Assembly: GCA_963969365.1 (NCBI GenBank)
Contig: OZ017754.1
Coordinates: 2,170,001-2,234,000, forward strand
Source: Asterochloris sp. CNOR1
Taxonomy: Eukaryota > Chlorophyta > Trebouxiophyceae > Trebouxiales > Trebouxiaceae
Reading direction: 5' to 3'
Length of the DNA stretch: 64,000 nt
Positions 24,473 to 34,462 of this stretch are shown here, in pieces; positions within the stretch are counted from its first letter, which is position 1, and each line of letters opens with the position of its first letter. The position numbers and the translations under genes are program-made. The notes beneath the pieces are model-generated. The model ran no database searches. It was not told where the DNA came from and worked only from the letters and a program-made list of their open reading frames with translations.

Positions 24473-26990
24473 GCTTGTGCCACATCATGGATAGTAGGTA
24501 GCTGTGTGCTACAGCGATGGTGTGGTCTCTGCGATGGTGTTGTCTCCGGTGACTTAGGATCCATGATGTGGCACAAGCTGTGGTAGTCCTTGAGGTGTTG
24601 TGGTCTGGGAGTTGCTGCCCAAGGGTCACCCTTGCCTGAGCCGGTCCGCTCTAGTCCAGATAAGGAGGTGAAGGTGTTGGTCGGTTGATGTGGTAGGTGG
24701 GTCGTGTGTAGTAGAGAGCTGAGTCAGTGGCTTGTGCCAGGCGCATGGCGTCGTTGACGGTGGATGGCCGCTGAAGCTCCACGTGGAGGCGGATCTGGGG
24801 CTTCAGGCCCTTCACAAACTGGTAGATGGCGTCCGCGGGGTGCATGTGTGGAACTTCCAGGAGCAGGCCTGAGAACTGGTTGGCGTAGTCTGTGACAGAG
24901 GTGCGTTGCCTGAGGTTCTCCATGTTGTCTCTGGCGATGCGCTCAGCATCAAGGGTCTGGAAGGCCTCAAGGAAGGCAGCCTTGAATGTTGTCCAGGTGG
25001 TTGGTGGGCTTCCGGAAGCTTCTTGGGTGCTGTTGAGAGGCAGTCAGACCCGACATGCCAGTCCAGTCTGTGAGAGTGTCCCACTTTGGTCAAGAACATT
25101 CTAAAATCTACCCTGCATGTTCAAGAAGCCTCTGGAACAGACTCTTCTGGAGCCTCCACATCAACTCATAGCAGCTTCCATGAACTAATATGCTTTGACC
25201 GTTGACCAGTTTTAACAAGGGCCTTGGGCCACACACACTTCACTTCTGTAACACATTTGCTAGCCAGCCACCGCCAATCCTTCAACAGGTGCGCCACCAG
25301 GTTCTTGCAGCTCCAATGAGGAAGGACACGGCGTGGGGCACGGCCTGTGCGGTGCCCAGGAGTCCGAGAGGGTGAGGTAGTGTGGCCCAGGGGTTACATG
25401 GTTGCTATGGACTTGGGCCCTGAGGCCAGGTACAAGGATGTGAGGTGTGAAAAGTATGAGAGGTCTGCTAGCAAGGTGAACAGAGTGCTATATATACCAT
25501 ATTATTATCAATATTTATGAAGGTAAGCTCATGGAAGGTTCTGGCAGGTGCAGTGGAAACTTCTGGCAGGTGCAGTAGAAGTGTCTGGCAGGTCTGGTAG
25601 GTTCTAGTAGGTAGCTGTGTGCTACATCCTTCCCCCCTTTAATACTGAAGCTCCTTGGGGAGGGCTCCATGTTGTGTGGCGCACGTTGGGATGTGCCAAG
25701 TGCATTGCGTTGCTGTGGTCCAATGTGGTCTGCGTTGGTTGCTCGGGTCCTTAGATTCTTGGCCGCAAGGTGCACTGTGCTCACTCCATGACGAGGTGTA
25801 GTATTTCGCTGCGAAGACGATGGTGTTGTCCTTGGTGTCTCACCCATGCCTGAGCCAGTGCGCTCTAGTCTGCAGGGTCCTTGGTGTCTCACTGGGGATC
25901 TGTGTTGGGTGGCGAGGTCCTTGGATCTTGTCCGCAAGGTGCGCTGTGCCCAGGTGATGCTCTCTGCGATGGTGTTGTCCTTGGCGTCTCATTGGGTCCA
26001 CTGTGATCTGTGATGGGTGTCCAGGTCCTTGGATTCTGGTCCGCAAGGTGCTCTGTAACCGGGTGGTCTCTGCGATGCTGTGGTCTCTGCGATGGTTTTG
26101 TCTCTGCGATGGCATGGTCTCTGCGATGGTGTGGTCTCTGCGATGGTGTTGTCTCCAATGTCTTAGGCTCCATGATGTGGCACAAGCTGTGGTAGTCACT
26201 GAGGTGTTGTGGTCTGGGAGTTGCTGCCCAAGGGTCACCCCTGCTTGAGCCGGTCCGCTCTAGTCTGCAAGGATGTACCTTGGACTTGGGTAGTCTTGGT
26301 CTGGGTTGTCGATGTTGGCGTGGCTCTGCTGGCGCAGATCTGTGCCAAAGCTGTGTGATCAGGTTGGCCAGCTAGTCTCTGGGTTGCTCTTGTGTTGAGG
26401 ATGTTGTTGGACGATTGGTGGTTTGACGTAGTAGTAGCTCTTGAGCACGGTGCCCAAGTTGGTGGCAGCGGAAGCTCTGCTTGTCTCTGAGGAGGAAGTC
26501 ACGCTCGCCTGGTGAGAGCGTGAGGTTCTCCATGTTGTCTCTGGCGATGCGCTCAGCATCAAGGGTCTGGAAGGCCTCAAGGAAGGCAGCCTTGAATGTT
26601 GTCCAGGTGGTTGGTGGGCTTCCGGAAGCTTCTTGGGTGCTGTTGAGAGGCAGTCAGACCAGACATGCCAGTCCAGTCTGTGAGAGTGTCCCACTTTGGT
26701 CAAGAACATTCTAAAACCTACCCTGCATGTTCAAGAAGCCTCTGGAACAGACTCTTCTGGAGCCTCCACATCAACTCATAGCAGCTTCCATGAACTAATA
26801 TGCTTTGACCGTTGACCAGTTTTAACAAGGGCCTTGGGCCACACACACTTCACTTCTGTAACACATTTGCTAGCCAGCCACCGCCAATCCTTCAACAGGT
26901 GCGCCACCAGGTTCTTGCAGCTCCAATGAGGAAGGACACGGCGTGGGGCACGGCCTGTGCGGTGCCCAGGAGTCCGAGAGGGTGAGGTAG
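24473..26990 (-). mobile_element. Family B mosaic, third copy, running into the 1610-bp tandem
   Basis: Linker piece, gag with LTR-C (25031-25287), LTR-B (25381-25626), pol tail and linker up to about 26332. Then comes a family B gag end (about 26333-26520), more gag with another LTR-C (26641-26897), and gag up to 26990. The gag end carries a degenerate zinc-knuckle region. Broken; integrase and RT are absent here. Confidence 0.83.
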
Positions 26991-28250
26991 TGTGGCCCAG
27001 GGGTTACATGGTTGCTATGGACTTGGGCCCTGAGGCCAGGTACAAGGATGTGAGGTGTGAAAAGTATGAGAGGTCTGCTAGCAAGGTGAACAGAGTGCTA
27101 TATATACCATATTATTATCAATATTTATGAAGGTAAGCTCATGGAAGGTTCTGGCAGGTGCAGTGGAAACTTCTGGCAGGTGCAGTAGAAGTGTCTGGCA
27201 GGTCTGGTAGGTTCTAGTAGGTAGCTGTGTGCTACATCCTTCCCCCCTTTAATACTGAAGCTCCTTGGGGAGGGCTCCATGTTGTGTGGCGCACGTTGGG
27301 ATGTGCCAAGTGCATTGCGTTGCTGTGGTCCAATGTGGTCTGCGTTGGTTGCTCGGGTCCTTAGATTCTTGGCCGCAAGGTGCACTGTGCTCACTCCATG
27401 ACGAGGTGTAGTATTTCGCTGCGAAGACGATGGTGTTGTCCTTGGTGTCTCACCCATGCCTGAGCCAGTGCGCTCTAGTCTGCAGGGTCCTTGGTGTCTC
27501 ACTGGGGATCTGTGTTGGGTGGCGAGGTCCTTGGATCTTGTCCGCAAGGTGCGCTGTGCCCAGGTGATGCTCTCTGCGATGGTGTTGTCCTTGGCGTCTC
27601 ATTGGGTCCACTGTGATCTGTGATGGGTGTCCAGGTCCTTGGATTCTGGTCCGCAAGGTGCTCTGTAACCGGGTGGTCTCTGCGATGCTGTGGTCTCTGC
27701 GATGGTTTTGTCTCTGCGATGGCATGGTCTCTGCGATGGTGTGGTCTCTGCGATGGTGTTGTCTCCAATGTCTTAGGCTCCATGATGTGGCACAAGCTGT
27801 GGTAGTCACTGAGGTGTTGTGGTCTGGGAGTTGCTGCCCAAGGGTCACCCCTGCTTGAGCCGGTCCGCTCTAGTCTGCAAGGATGTACCTTGGACTTGGG
27901 TAGTCTTGGTCTGGGTTGTCGATGTTGGCGTGGCTCTGCTGGCGCAGATCTGTGCCAAAGCTGTGTGATCAGGTTGGCCAGCTAGTCTCTGGGTTGCTCT
28001 TGTGTTGAGGATGTTGTTGGACGATTGGTGGTTTGACGTAGTAGTAGCTCTTGAGCACGGTGCCCAAGTTGGTGGCAGCGGAAGCTCTGCTTGTCTCTGA
28101 GGAGGAAGTCACGCTCGCCTGGTGAGAGCGTGAGGTTCTCCATGTTGTCTCTGGCGATGCGCTCAGCATCAAGGGTCTGGAAGGCCTCAAGGAAGGCAGC
28201 CTTGAATGTTGTCCAGGTGGTTGGTGGGCTTCCGGAAGCTTCTTGGGTGC
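24911..28250. repeat. 1610-bp tandem repeat
   Basis: 24911-26332 recurs at 26521-27942 (offset 1610), and gag sequence at 26521 recurs again at 28131 until the copies part at about 28250, where the last copy lacks LTR-C. The 26333-26520 gag end also recurs at 27943-28130. This fits unequal recombination between the linkers of a family B element nested in another family B element. Confidence 0.88.
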
Positions 28251-28815
28251 GCCACCAGGTTCTTGCAGCTCCAATGAGGAAGGACACGGCGTGGGGCACG
28301 GCCTGTGCGGTGCCCAGGAGTCCCGAGAGGGTGAGGTAGAGTGTCATCTGGTGCAGCCAGTTGGATGCTGCACCACTGCGGCGGTCTCCTTACAACTTGT
28401 CTGGCTTGGGTGGTTTGGGTGGCTTGGGTGCTGAGTGGACAGCCTGCTGTGTGCTGAGCTGCTGTAGGGCACTGGTGGCTGTGACCAGGGAAGCCTCGAG
28501 CTGCATGATCCTGGCTTGCATGGCTGCTGGGTCCATGGGGAATGATCGAACAGAACCTCCGAAACCAAGTTTGGCCCAGGGGTTACATGGTTGCTATGGA
28601 CTTGGGCCCTGAGGCCAGGTACAAGGATGTGAGGTGTGAAAAGTATGAGAGGTCTGCTAGCAAGGTGAACAGAGTGCTATATATACCATATTATTATCAA
28701 TATTTATGAAGGTAAGCTCATGGAAGGTTCTGGCAGGTGCAGTGGAAACTTCTGGCAGGTGCAGTAGAAGTGTCTGGCAGGTCTGGTAGGTTCTAGTAGG
28801 TAGCTGTGTGCTACA
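26991..28815 (-). mobile_element. Internally deleted family B element nested in another family B gag
   Basis: Bounded by LTR-B copies at 26991-27236 (3') and about 28571-28815 (5') and flanked by the direct repeat GGTAG (26986-26990 and 28816-28820). Between them, on the minus strand, are the leader shared with family A, a gag with an internal deletion, the linker with minisatellite, then directly the pol tail and purine tract. RT, RNase H, integrase and chromodomain are missing, so it could only have moved with help from a relative. Confidence 0.88.
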
Positions 28816-29297
28816 GGTAGAGTGTCATCTGGTGCAGCCAGTTGGATGCTGCACCACTGCGGCGGTCTCCCTGGAACTTGTCTGGCTTGGGTGGTTTGGG
28901 TGGCTTGGGTGCTGAGTGGACAGCCTGCTGTGTGCTGAGCTGCTGTAGGGCACTGGTGGCTGTGACCAGGGAAGCCTCGAGCTCCATGATCCTGGCTTGC
29001 ATGGCTGCTGGGTCCATGGGGAATGATCGAACAGAACCTCCGAAACCAAGTTGTGGCCCAGGGGTTACATGGTTGCTCTGGACTTGGGCCCTGAGGCCAG
29101 GTACAAGGATGTGAGGTGTGTGAAGTCTGAGAGGTCTGCTAGCAAGGTGAACAGAGTGCTATATATACCATATTATTAGCAATATCTAGAAAGGTAAGCT
29201 CATGGAAGGTTCTGGCAGGTGCAGTGGAAACTTCTGGCAGGTGCAGAAGAAGTCTCTGGCAGGTCTGGTAGGTTTTAGTAGGTAGCTGTGTGCTACA
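28816..29297 (-). mobile_element. 5' end of the host family B element
   Basis: LTR-B at 29052-29297, then the shared leader and the first 68 or so gag residues (start MDPAAMQAR), where the nested element at 26991-28815 interrupts it. The LTR abuts copia-like gag at 29298 (flank ATAGC), so this element was itself inserted into family C. Confidence 0.9.
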
Positions 29298-29666
29298 ATA
29301 GCTGCCTTGCTGTGCTCTTGGCTTGGTAGACTGCCTCCAGCTTCTGCTAAGCCTCTGTTGCTGTCTTTGCCTTGGACAGCAGTGGTAGGTGGTGGTCCTT
29401 GACGTGGAGAGACAGCTGAGCCAGTGCCTTCTCGTCTGCTCCAGCCTTGAGCTCACCATGCCCAGACACAGCGCCCCAGAGGTCCTTGATGATGAGGAAG
29501 GCCTTCATCTTGACGCTCATACGCATAGTTGTCTGTGTCCAGCTTGTCAATGTCCACATTGGTCATCTTGGTCCCAGGTGTAATCTTGCCTTCCTTTGCT
29601 GTGCCCACTCCTCTGGTGGTTGGCTCCTTAAGGCAGAGACGGCTTCTGTGGCTAGCAGCCGACCAG

Positions 29667-29682
29667 GACTGGGCCCATAACC
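29667..29682 (-). other. Copia-type half-tRNA primer-binding site
   Basis: The plus strand reads ACTGGGCCCATAACC next to the LTR edge. This matches the anticodon stem-loop of eukaryotic initiator tRNA-Met (CTGGGCCCATAACC), the half-tRNA primer known for Drosophila copia. Confidence 0.8.
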
Positions 29683-29940
29683 TGTTGAAGGATTGGCGGC
29701 GGCTGGCTAGCAAATGTATGACAGAAGTGAAGTGTGTGTGTGGCCCAAGGCCCTTATATACACTGGTCAACGGTCAAGCATATTAGCTCATGGAAGCTGG
29801 CTATGGGTCAATGTGAAGGCTCCAGAAGAGTCTGTTCCAGAAGCTTCTTGAACATGCAGGGTAGATTGCAGAATGTCTTGACCAGTGTGGGACACTTTCA
29901 CAGACTGGACTGGCATGTCTGGTCTGACTGCCACTCGACA
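29683..29940 (-). repeat. 5' LTR of family C (258 bp)
   Basis: Close relative of the solo LTRs at 5891-6147 and their copies, but visibly diverged. A TATATA box lies at about 29755. Confidence 0.87.
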
Positions 29941-31194
29941 CAGACACGCCGTCTCCATTTCGGAAGAGGAGCTATGCTTGACAATTTGGCTGGAGGGACT
30001 TCGGCGGCACCTAGCATGCAAAGAAGCACCCATCAGCTGATCCCACGATGAGTTTGTAGGACGCCTGCCCGGCGTCCCGGTGCCCGCTCGATCTGAAGGC
30101 GAGCTAGCATATGTAGCGGATTTCAGGGAGTCCCTAATGTAAGAGATGGATTGCAAGATGGTGCTGACTGTAGACTTGATTGTAACACAGTCATGTGCTC
30201 TCTCATGGGGCAGCGGTCGATGGGGGGATGGTGAGTCGAGCCATTCACCTATGCTTGACCCTTAGCTGCCTTCGCAGAGGTGTCAGATGTATTCTTAGAC
30301 GCCCCTTTGGCTTCTCGCACCTGCATGCCAGCCTAAGGAGGAAATCATCATAGGTGCAAGCTAGGCTTGTCGAGGGGAGGCTCCTGCTTGTCTCCAAAGC
30401 GATCACTTGACATTTCAGGAGGTACAGACTCCACCTACAGAGCGCTGTGAAGTCTGCTGTCATCTGGTTCTGCCTCGGTGTCATCTTGAGGAAATTATCT
30501 GCAGCAAGGGTGCAGGAAGCTGCACCACGTCATTACCTGTGCAGGGGCCTGCCCAGTTCTCAGCTGCTGTGCCTCTCTCTGGCACCTTTTGCTCATGTGC
30601 CTGGGCACCTGGCATTGCGTTCTAGTCCATATCCTGCAATGTTGAGATTGGCCGGCCAGCTGTACTCAGCTGGGCTTGCAAGTAAGAGTTCTGCAACTTA
30701 CAAAGTTCGGTACACTATTTGGTGCGATCACCTGCGCCTGTGGCAGACGAATACAGATCATGTGACGTAAGGCAACAGGACCGCATGCCTGGCCGTCTTT
30801 CTCATCTTGTAACATGGCACCATTTGCTCACCTTGGCAGCGCTTGCGTTTCTCTGTCGGCACCCTGCAAGCACCTACATGATCTCAGCTGCTGCTTTCTA
30901 CCAGGATGCTTCTATGGTGTGGCCGTGCTGCAGGGCTGCTGTTTGCTGCACCATACAGTGCTTTCTGCAAACACTACAGTTTTGCGCAGTAGCTATGTTT
31001 CAGGGGGGCATTTTGCGCAGGAAGATGCGCTCCGCATGCAGGATGTTGGCACTGCCCGCGGTATAGGCTGCCGACCATGCAGGCTGGACTGCTGACTGGA
31101 GCGCTGCACGAGACTGCAGACGACTTTCAACTGCTGCAATGCCTTTGTGCTTCGAGACCATTTTCTGGCTGCTACACATGCAACCATGTGCAGC

Positions 31195-31285
31195 AAGCGA
31201 TTGGATATTAGAGCCTACTAGACCTGCCAGAGGCTTGCCACTGCACCTGCCAAAACATCTCAAGAAAGATACTAAATGCCAGCCT
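31195..31285 (+). repeat. Degenerate family A/B-like LTR scrap
   Basis: Resembles the first quarter of the A and B LTRs (AGAGCCTACTAGACCTGCCAG, then CTTGCCACTGCACCTGCC). No second end or target duplication is visible. Old. Confidence 0.55.
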
Positions 31286-31389
31286 TCAAATCAGACGCAG
31301 CAACAGCCTGGTCGTCCCTGCTGTGCTTGCTGCCAGCTGCTACTTAGCTGCAGCTGTCCACAAGCCTTGGCCTTGACAGGTTGCTTCAC

Positions 31390-31620
31390 ACCCTGCAGGC
31401 GCTCGTACCGTTATCGGCTGCTGTTGCATGCTGAACACTTGGGACATACGCTCTGCAGGGCTGCTGCCTGCGGCCCTACAACCACTCAAGATGCTGCTAC
31501 ACATGGGGAGGTAGACATGCCACCAATTTTGGACATGGCCCTGTGCTGGCACATTCACCTTTGCCACCTGCATGGGGAGGCGATAAGGTCATTGCCATGG
31601 CAGATTAGCACCTGGCTGAC
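31390..31620 (+). pseudogene. DUF1399 (glycine-rich domain protein)-like fragment
   Basis: After a CTGCAG acceptor-like site the frame reads RSYRYRLLLHAEHLG and then, after a variable stretch, MPPILDMALCWHIHLCHL. This resembles the paired signature of the plant/algal GRDP family (RYxxFL... followed by VPTLDIDLxWHxHQLHP). Several conserved positions (WH.H, D, P) are kept, but the second histidine context differs and no neighbouring exons could be joined with confidence. It may be a decayed gene piece or one exon of a divergent gene; function unknown. Confidence 0.35.
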
Positions 31621-34462
31621 CTGCAGCCCGCTATGCATACGGGGAGCAGGCTTGGAAGCTGGCGCACTGCGCCTGCCTGGCAGATTCTGTGGCATACTCT
31701 GTACACTGAGGCCTGACGCTGCCAGCAGCACTGCCGTCCTGGTCTCCATAGACAGCGCTGAGTGATGTGCTAATTTGTCAGGTGTTGCAGTCCATGTCCT
31801 GATTGCCTTGCTGGCTGTACTGCTTATCGGCAGGCTGCAGGGCACTCAGTAGCTTTCAGCCACGGCACGGCTGGAACGGCAAGCGCTGCAAGGTAGCCCG
31901 TCAGCAGCAGGTGCACAGCAGCACCACCAGGACCCCCCAGGCCGCATGCGAAGACGCTGCAGGGTAGTTTGCGGTGTAGTGCCTGCAGTGCTCATGCAGA
32001 TGACAGGGCTGAGACCGATGCAGGTGTGAACAGCGCTCCATTTTTTTGCCAGGAGGCCCTTTATACCTTCACACAGCCTCCAACTTGCAGCAGGTCCCTA
32101 CATGCCTCTAATAGGAAGGTTGCTGCAGGTTGTGCATGCCTGCATCCCTATTGCAACAGCGCTGATCAGACACGCTGACAAACTGATGCTTAGCGGGTGT
32201 GACCACACCAACTGGCCGCAGCTGACCGCCTGACAGCTGCCAGGAACGCCTCTCAAGGGTCTTTGCGGCTGGATGCGCGGACGTCAGCTGCTGGTGAAGT
32301 CACAAGCCTGGCAAGCAGCAGTATGGGTGGTATCATCTTGCTTGAGGCATGGGTCAGTGTGAATGGCATCATCATGTTGCGTGCACAGAGTCCTCTGCAG
32401 GAGCCAGTGAGGAAGGCACCCTCTTGCAAACTCAAGGGCGCGATGAGCTCGTTGGCAGCAACAGGGTGTGATGACATGCTCAGCGAAGAGCCATCATGCA
32501 CCGTGGCAACCTGAGCTGCAACAGCCAGGCCTCCCTCCGGCGTCCATTTGGCAGCCGCGCTGTAGTCAAAGTGATGATCTTGCCATTCATGCGGTGGACA
32601 CAGTATGGGACAACGTTCAGTGGAGCATGGTATTCAAGAAGACCTAGCCGTTCAGGCGTACTGCACTGCTGAGGCACCATGCAGGACAAGCAACATGAGC
32701 TGAGCATGGGCAACAGCACCAGCATCAGAGTCATCACCTTTGAGCCTCCCGCAAGCCTGAGCAGTGTGCAGGGCTCTGACGGTCCAGGAGCCCATGGCCT
32801 CATTCAACAGCCTCACAATGCCAACAATGCCCACTTTTCAGTTGGCCGCAGCAGCAGGCAGCCTTTCAGCAATGCATCCTGGTGCATCAGGCAGTCTGCT
32901 CGCATCAGCGTTCAGAACACCCTGTGCAGCGCAGGAGAGAAGTCTCAAAGGCCTGCAACCTTAGCAGCGCTCACTGTGGTGCCAAGGTCGTCCTTCAGGC
33001 ACAGAAGGGTCTGGATGACGGCTTGGCCCACAGGGAAGCGCCGACAGCCCAGCATGAATGTTGCACACGGACCTGCAGGGAAGGCAGAGGACACTATCAG
33101 GGGCCAAGCAATGCAGGATTGCGATTGGCAAATCAACGCTGTGTACAGGCTGCACAAGGGCCAAGCCCGCTGCTGTGCTGACACAGGCATAGATCATGGC
33201 CACCTTGTTGGTCTCAGCACAGGACGCAAGCGCCTGTTTGCACATGGCAGCATGACCAGCAAATGAGCAACACAGCTGACCACGCCTGCTTCAACAAAAG
33301 GCAGCCTGTGCGTCATGTTGGTGAAGCACTTCATCACAATCTGGAATGGCCACAGAAATCACTGGGTGCAGCAGGGTGGCCAAGGCAACTGCAACTTAGA
33401 CTTCTGAAGGAGACAGCACAGGAGGCAAGCACTGGTCCAGTGCTATAGCTATAGCACTATGCACTCACCCTGGTTGAAATCTGCACCTGAGAAAATCTGG
33501 TCCACACTGCAGCTGGTGCAATACAGCTGTTGCCAGGAACAGCTTCCAGAAGTGTTCCTGGCAATGCAGCTGAGATGCTGCACACAAGAGACCACAGCCA
33601 TTGCAATCAGGTATGTCACTGGCACACTACGCATGAGTTGGGGCACAGGACATGCCTGACATTGTGCTTCAGGCTCCTCAGCTGCATGCCTGACATGGCC
33701 TTCTGCCACCTGATATGCTTCCGCAGCGGCGCCCCTGTCATAACAAGCCACTCAGGTGCAGCCCCCTCCTGTCAACTCCAACCCTTGGGCAAGAGTAAGC
33801 AACGTAGACCATGTATCTCCTGCCTCCACGCCAGCCAGCAAGTCTGACATTGCCCTGTCTGCCATGGGAGGCCACACTGAAGCTTCAGGTGGAACCCTAG
33901 AGTCAGCACCTGGGGATTTTGAGCAAGGCTGTGCATGCAGCAGTAAGGGTACTGAGCAACAGCATGGAGGGACAGGAATTGCTTTTGCAACTTCATGACA
34001 GCAAGCCAAGCTGCAGCAGCTTCAAAACATCTGTGATGCCTGTGGCAGCAGCAAGCAATCATGGCCCCAGCAAATGGGGCAAGTTGTCAAATTTAGCATT
34101 GGTGCACCCCTTTCTGGTAGTCGCTGCTGCAACTCGTTTTTCTCTTCATGTTGCTACAGCTGCAGCACATAAAAAGCCCGCCCTAGCGCAGCAGGCCCTG
34201 CACCGCAGGTGCACAGGCTCATCAATCTGGAATGCTGCTTCCCAACTCAGCAGATCTACCGGCAGGCTGAATGCAACTGGACAAAATTGCACTGCAGCTG
34301 GTAACACATACAGCAGTGCATCCATTGTCTTTTTATGCTACAGCTGATTGCAATGAACAGCTACTGCGTCCTGCAACTCCTATCAAACGGTGGGCGCCTC
34401 CAAGGACGCCACCCAATGTCCAAACATCATCAATCAAGCCCTTGGAGGAGAGGCCCAGCCAC

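Larger units (their letters stand above)
11473..25776. repeat. Tandem duplication, two 7152-bp units
   Basis: Units 11473-18624 and 18625-25776 correspond feature by feature at a constant offset of 7152, with only a handful of differences seen. Partial units lie on both sides. 3634-6641 matches 15622-18629 (offset 11988, which is 7152 plus the 4836 bases added by the A1 insertion and its duplication). 25777 to about 26332 starts a further unit. Each complete unit holds one minus-strand chimera, one A2 element and one family-B mosaic. Confidence 0.92.
29298..29940 (-). mobile_element. Ty1/copia-like element (family C), 5' part
   Basis: On the minus strand: 5' LTR 29683-29940 (TGTCGA...TCAACA), primer site 29667-29682, short leader, and the start of a copia-type gag (start about 29566; motifs resembling the KLDxDNYxxW...RMKAFL...ADEKAL...AxxAWxKLExxYQ series). 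It is cut off by the family B insertion at 29297; no pol remains in the window. Broken, with about one or two breaks in the part seen. It is the oldest layer of the nest. Confidence 0.85.
29941..34462. other. Gene-poor stretch with weak coding-like islands
   Basis: No complete gene could be modelled. Minus-strand islands at about 32260-32610 (one reading FDYSAAAKWTPEGGLAVAAQ), 33090-33260, 33310-33380 and 33750-33866 have splice-like borders and could be exons of an intron-rich gene I do not recognise. The plus strand has a DUF1399-like island (31390-31600), a degenerate LTR scrap (31195-31285) and a recombinase-like stretch (about 30630-30770). An 18-bp perfect palindrome GTGCTATAGCTATAGCAC lies at 33440-33457. 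Confidence 0.5.

Noticed and set aside
1-29940. A captured host gene or novel defence system hidden in the repeats
   Set aside because: Every open frame over about 150 codons is accounted for by gag, pol, LTR or their antisense shadows.
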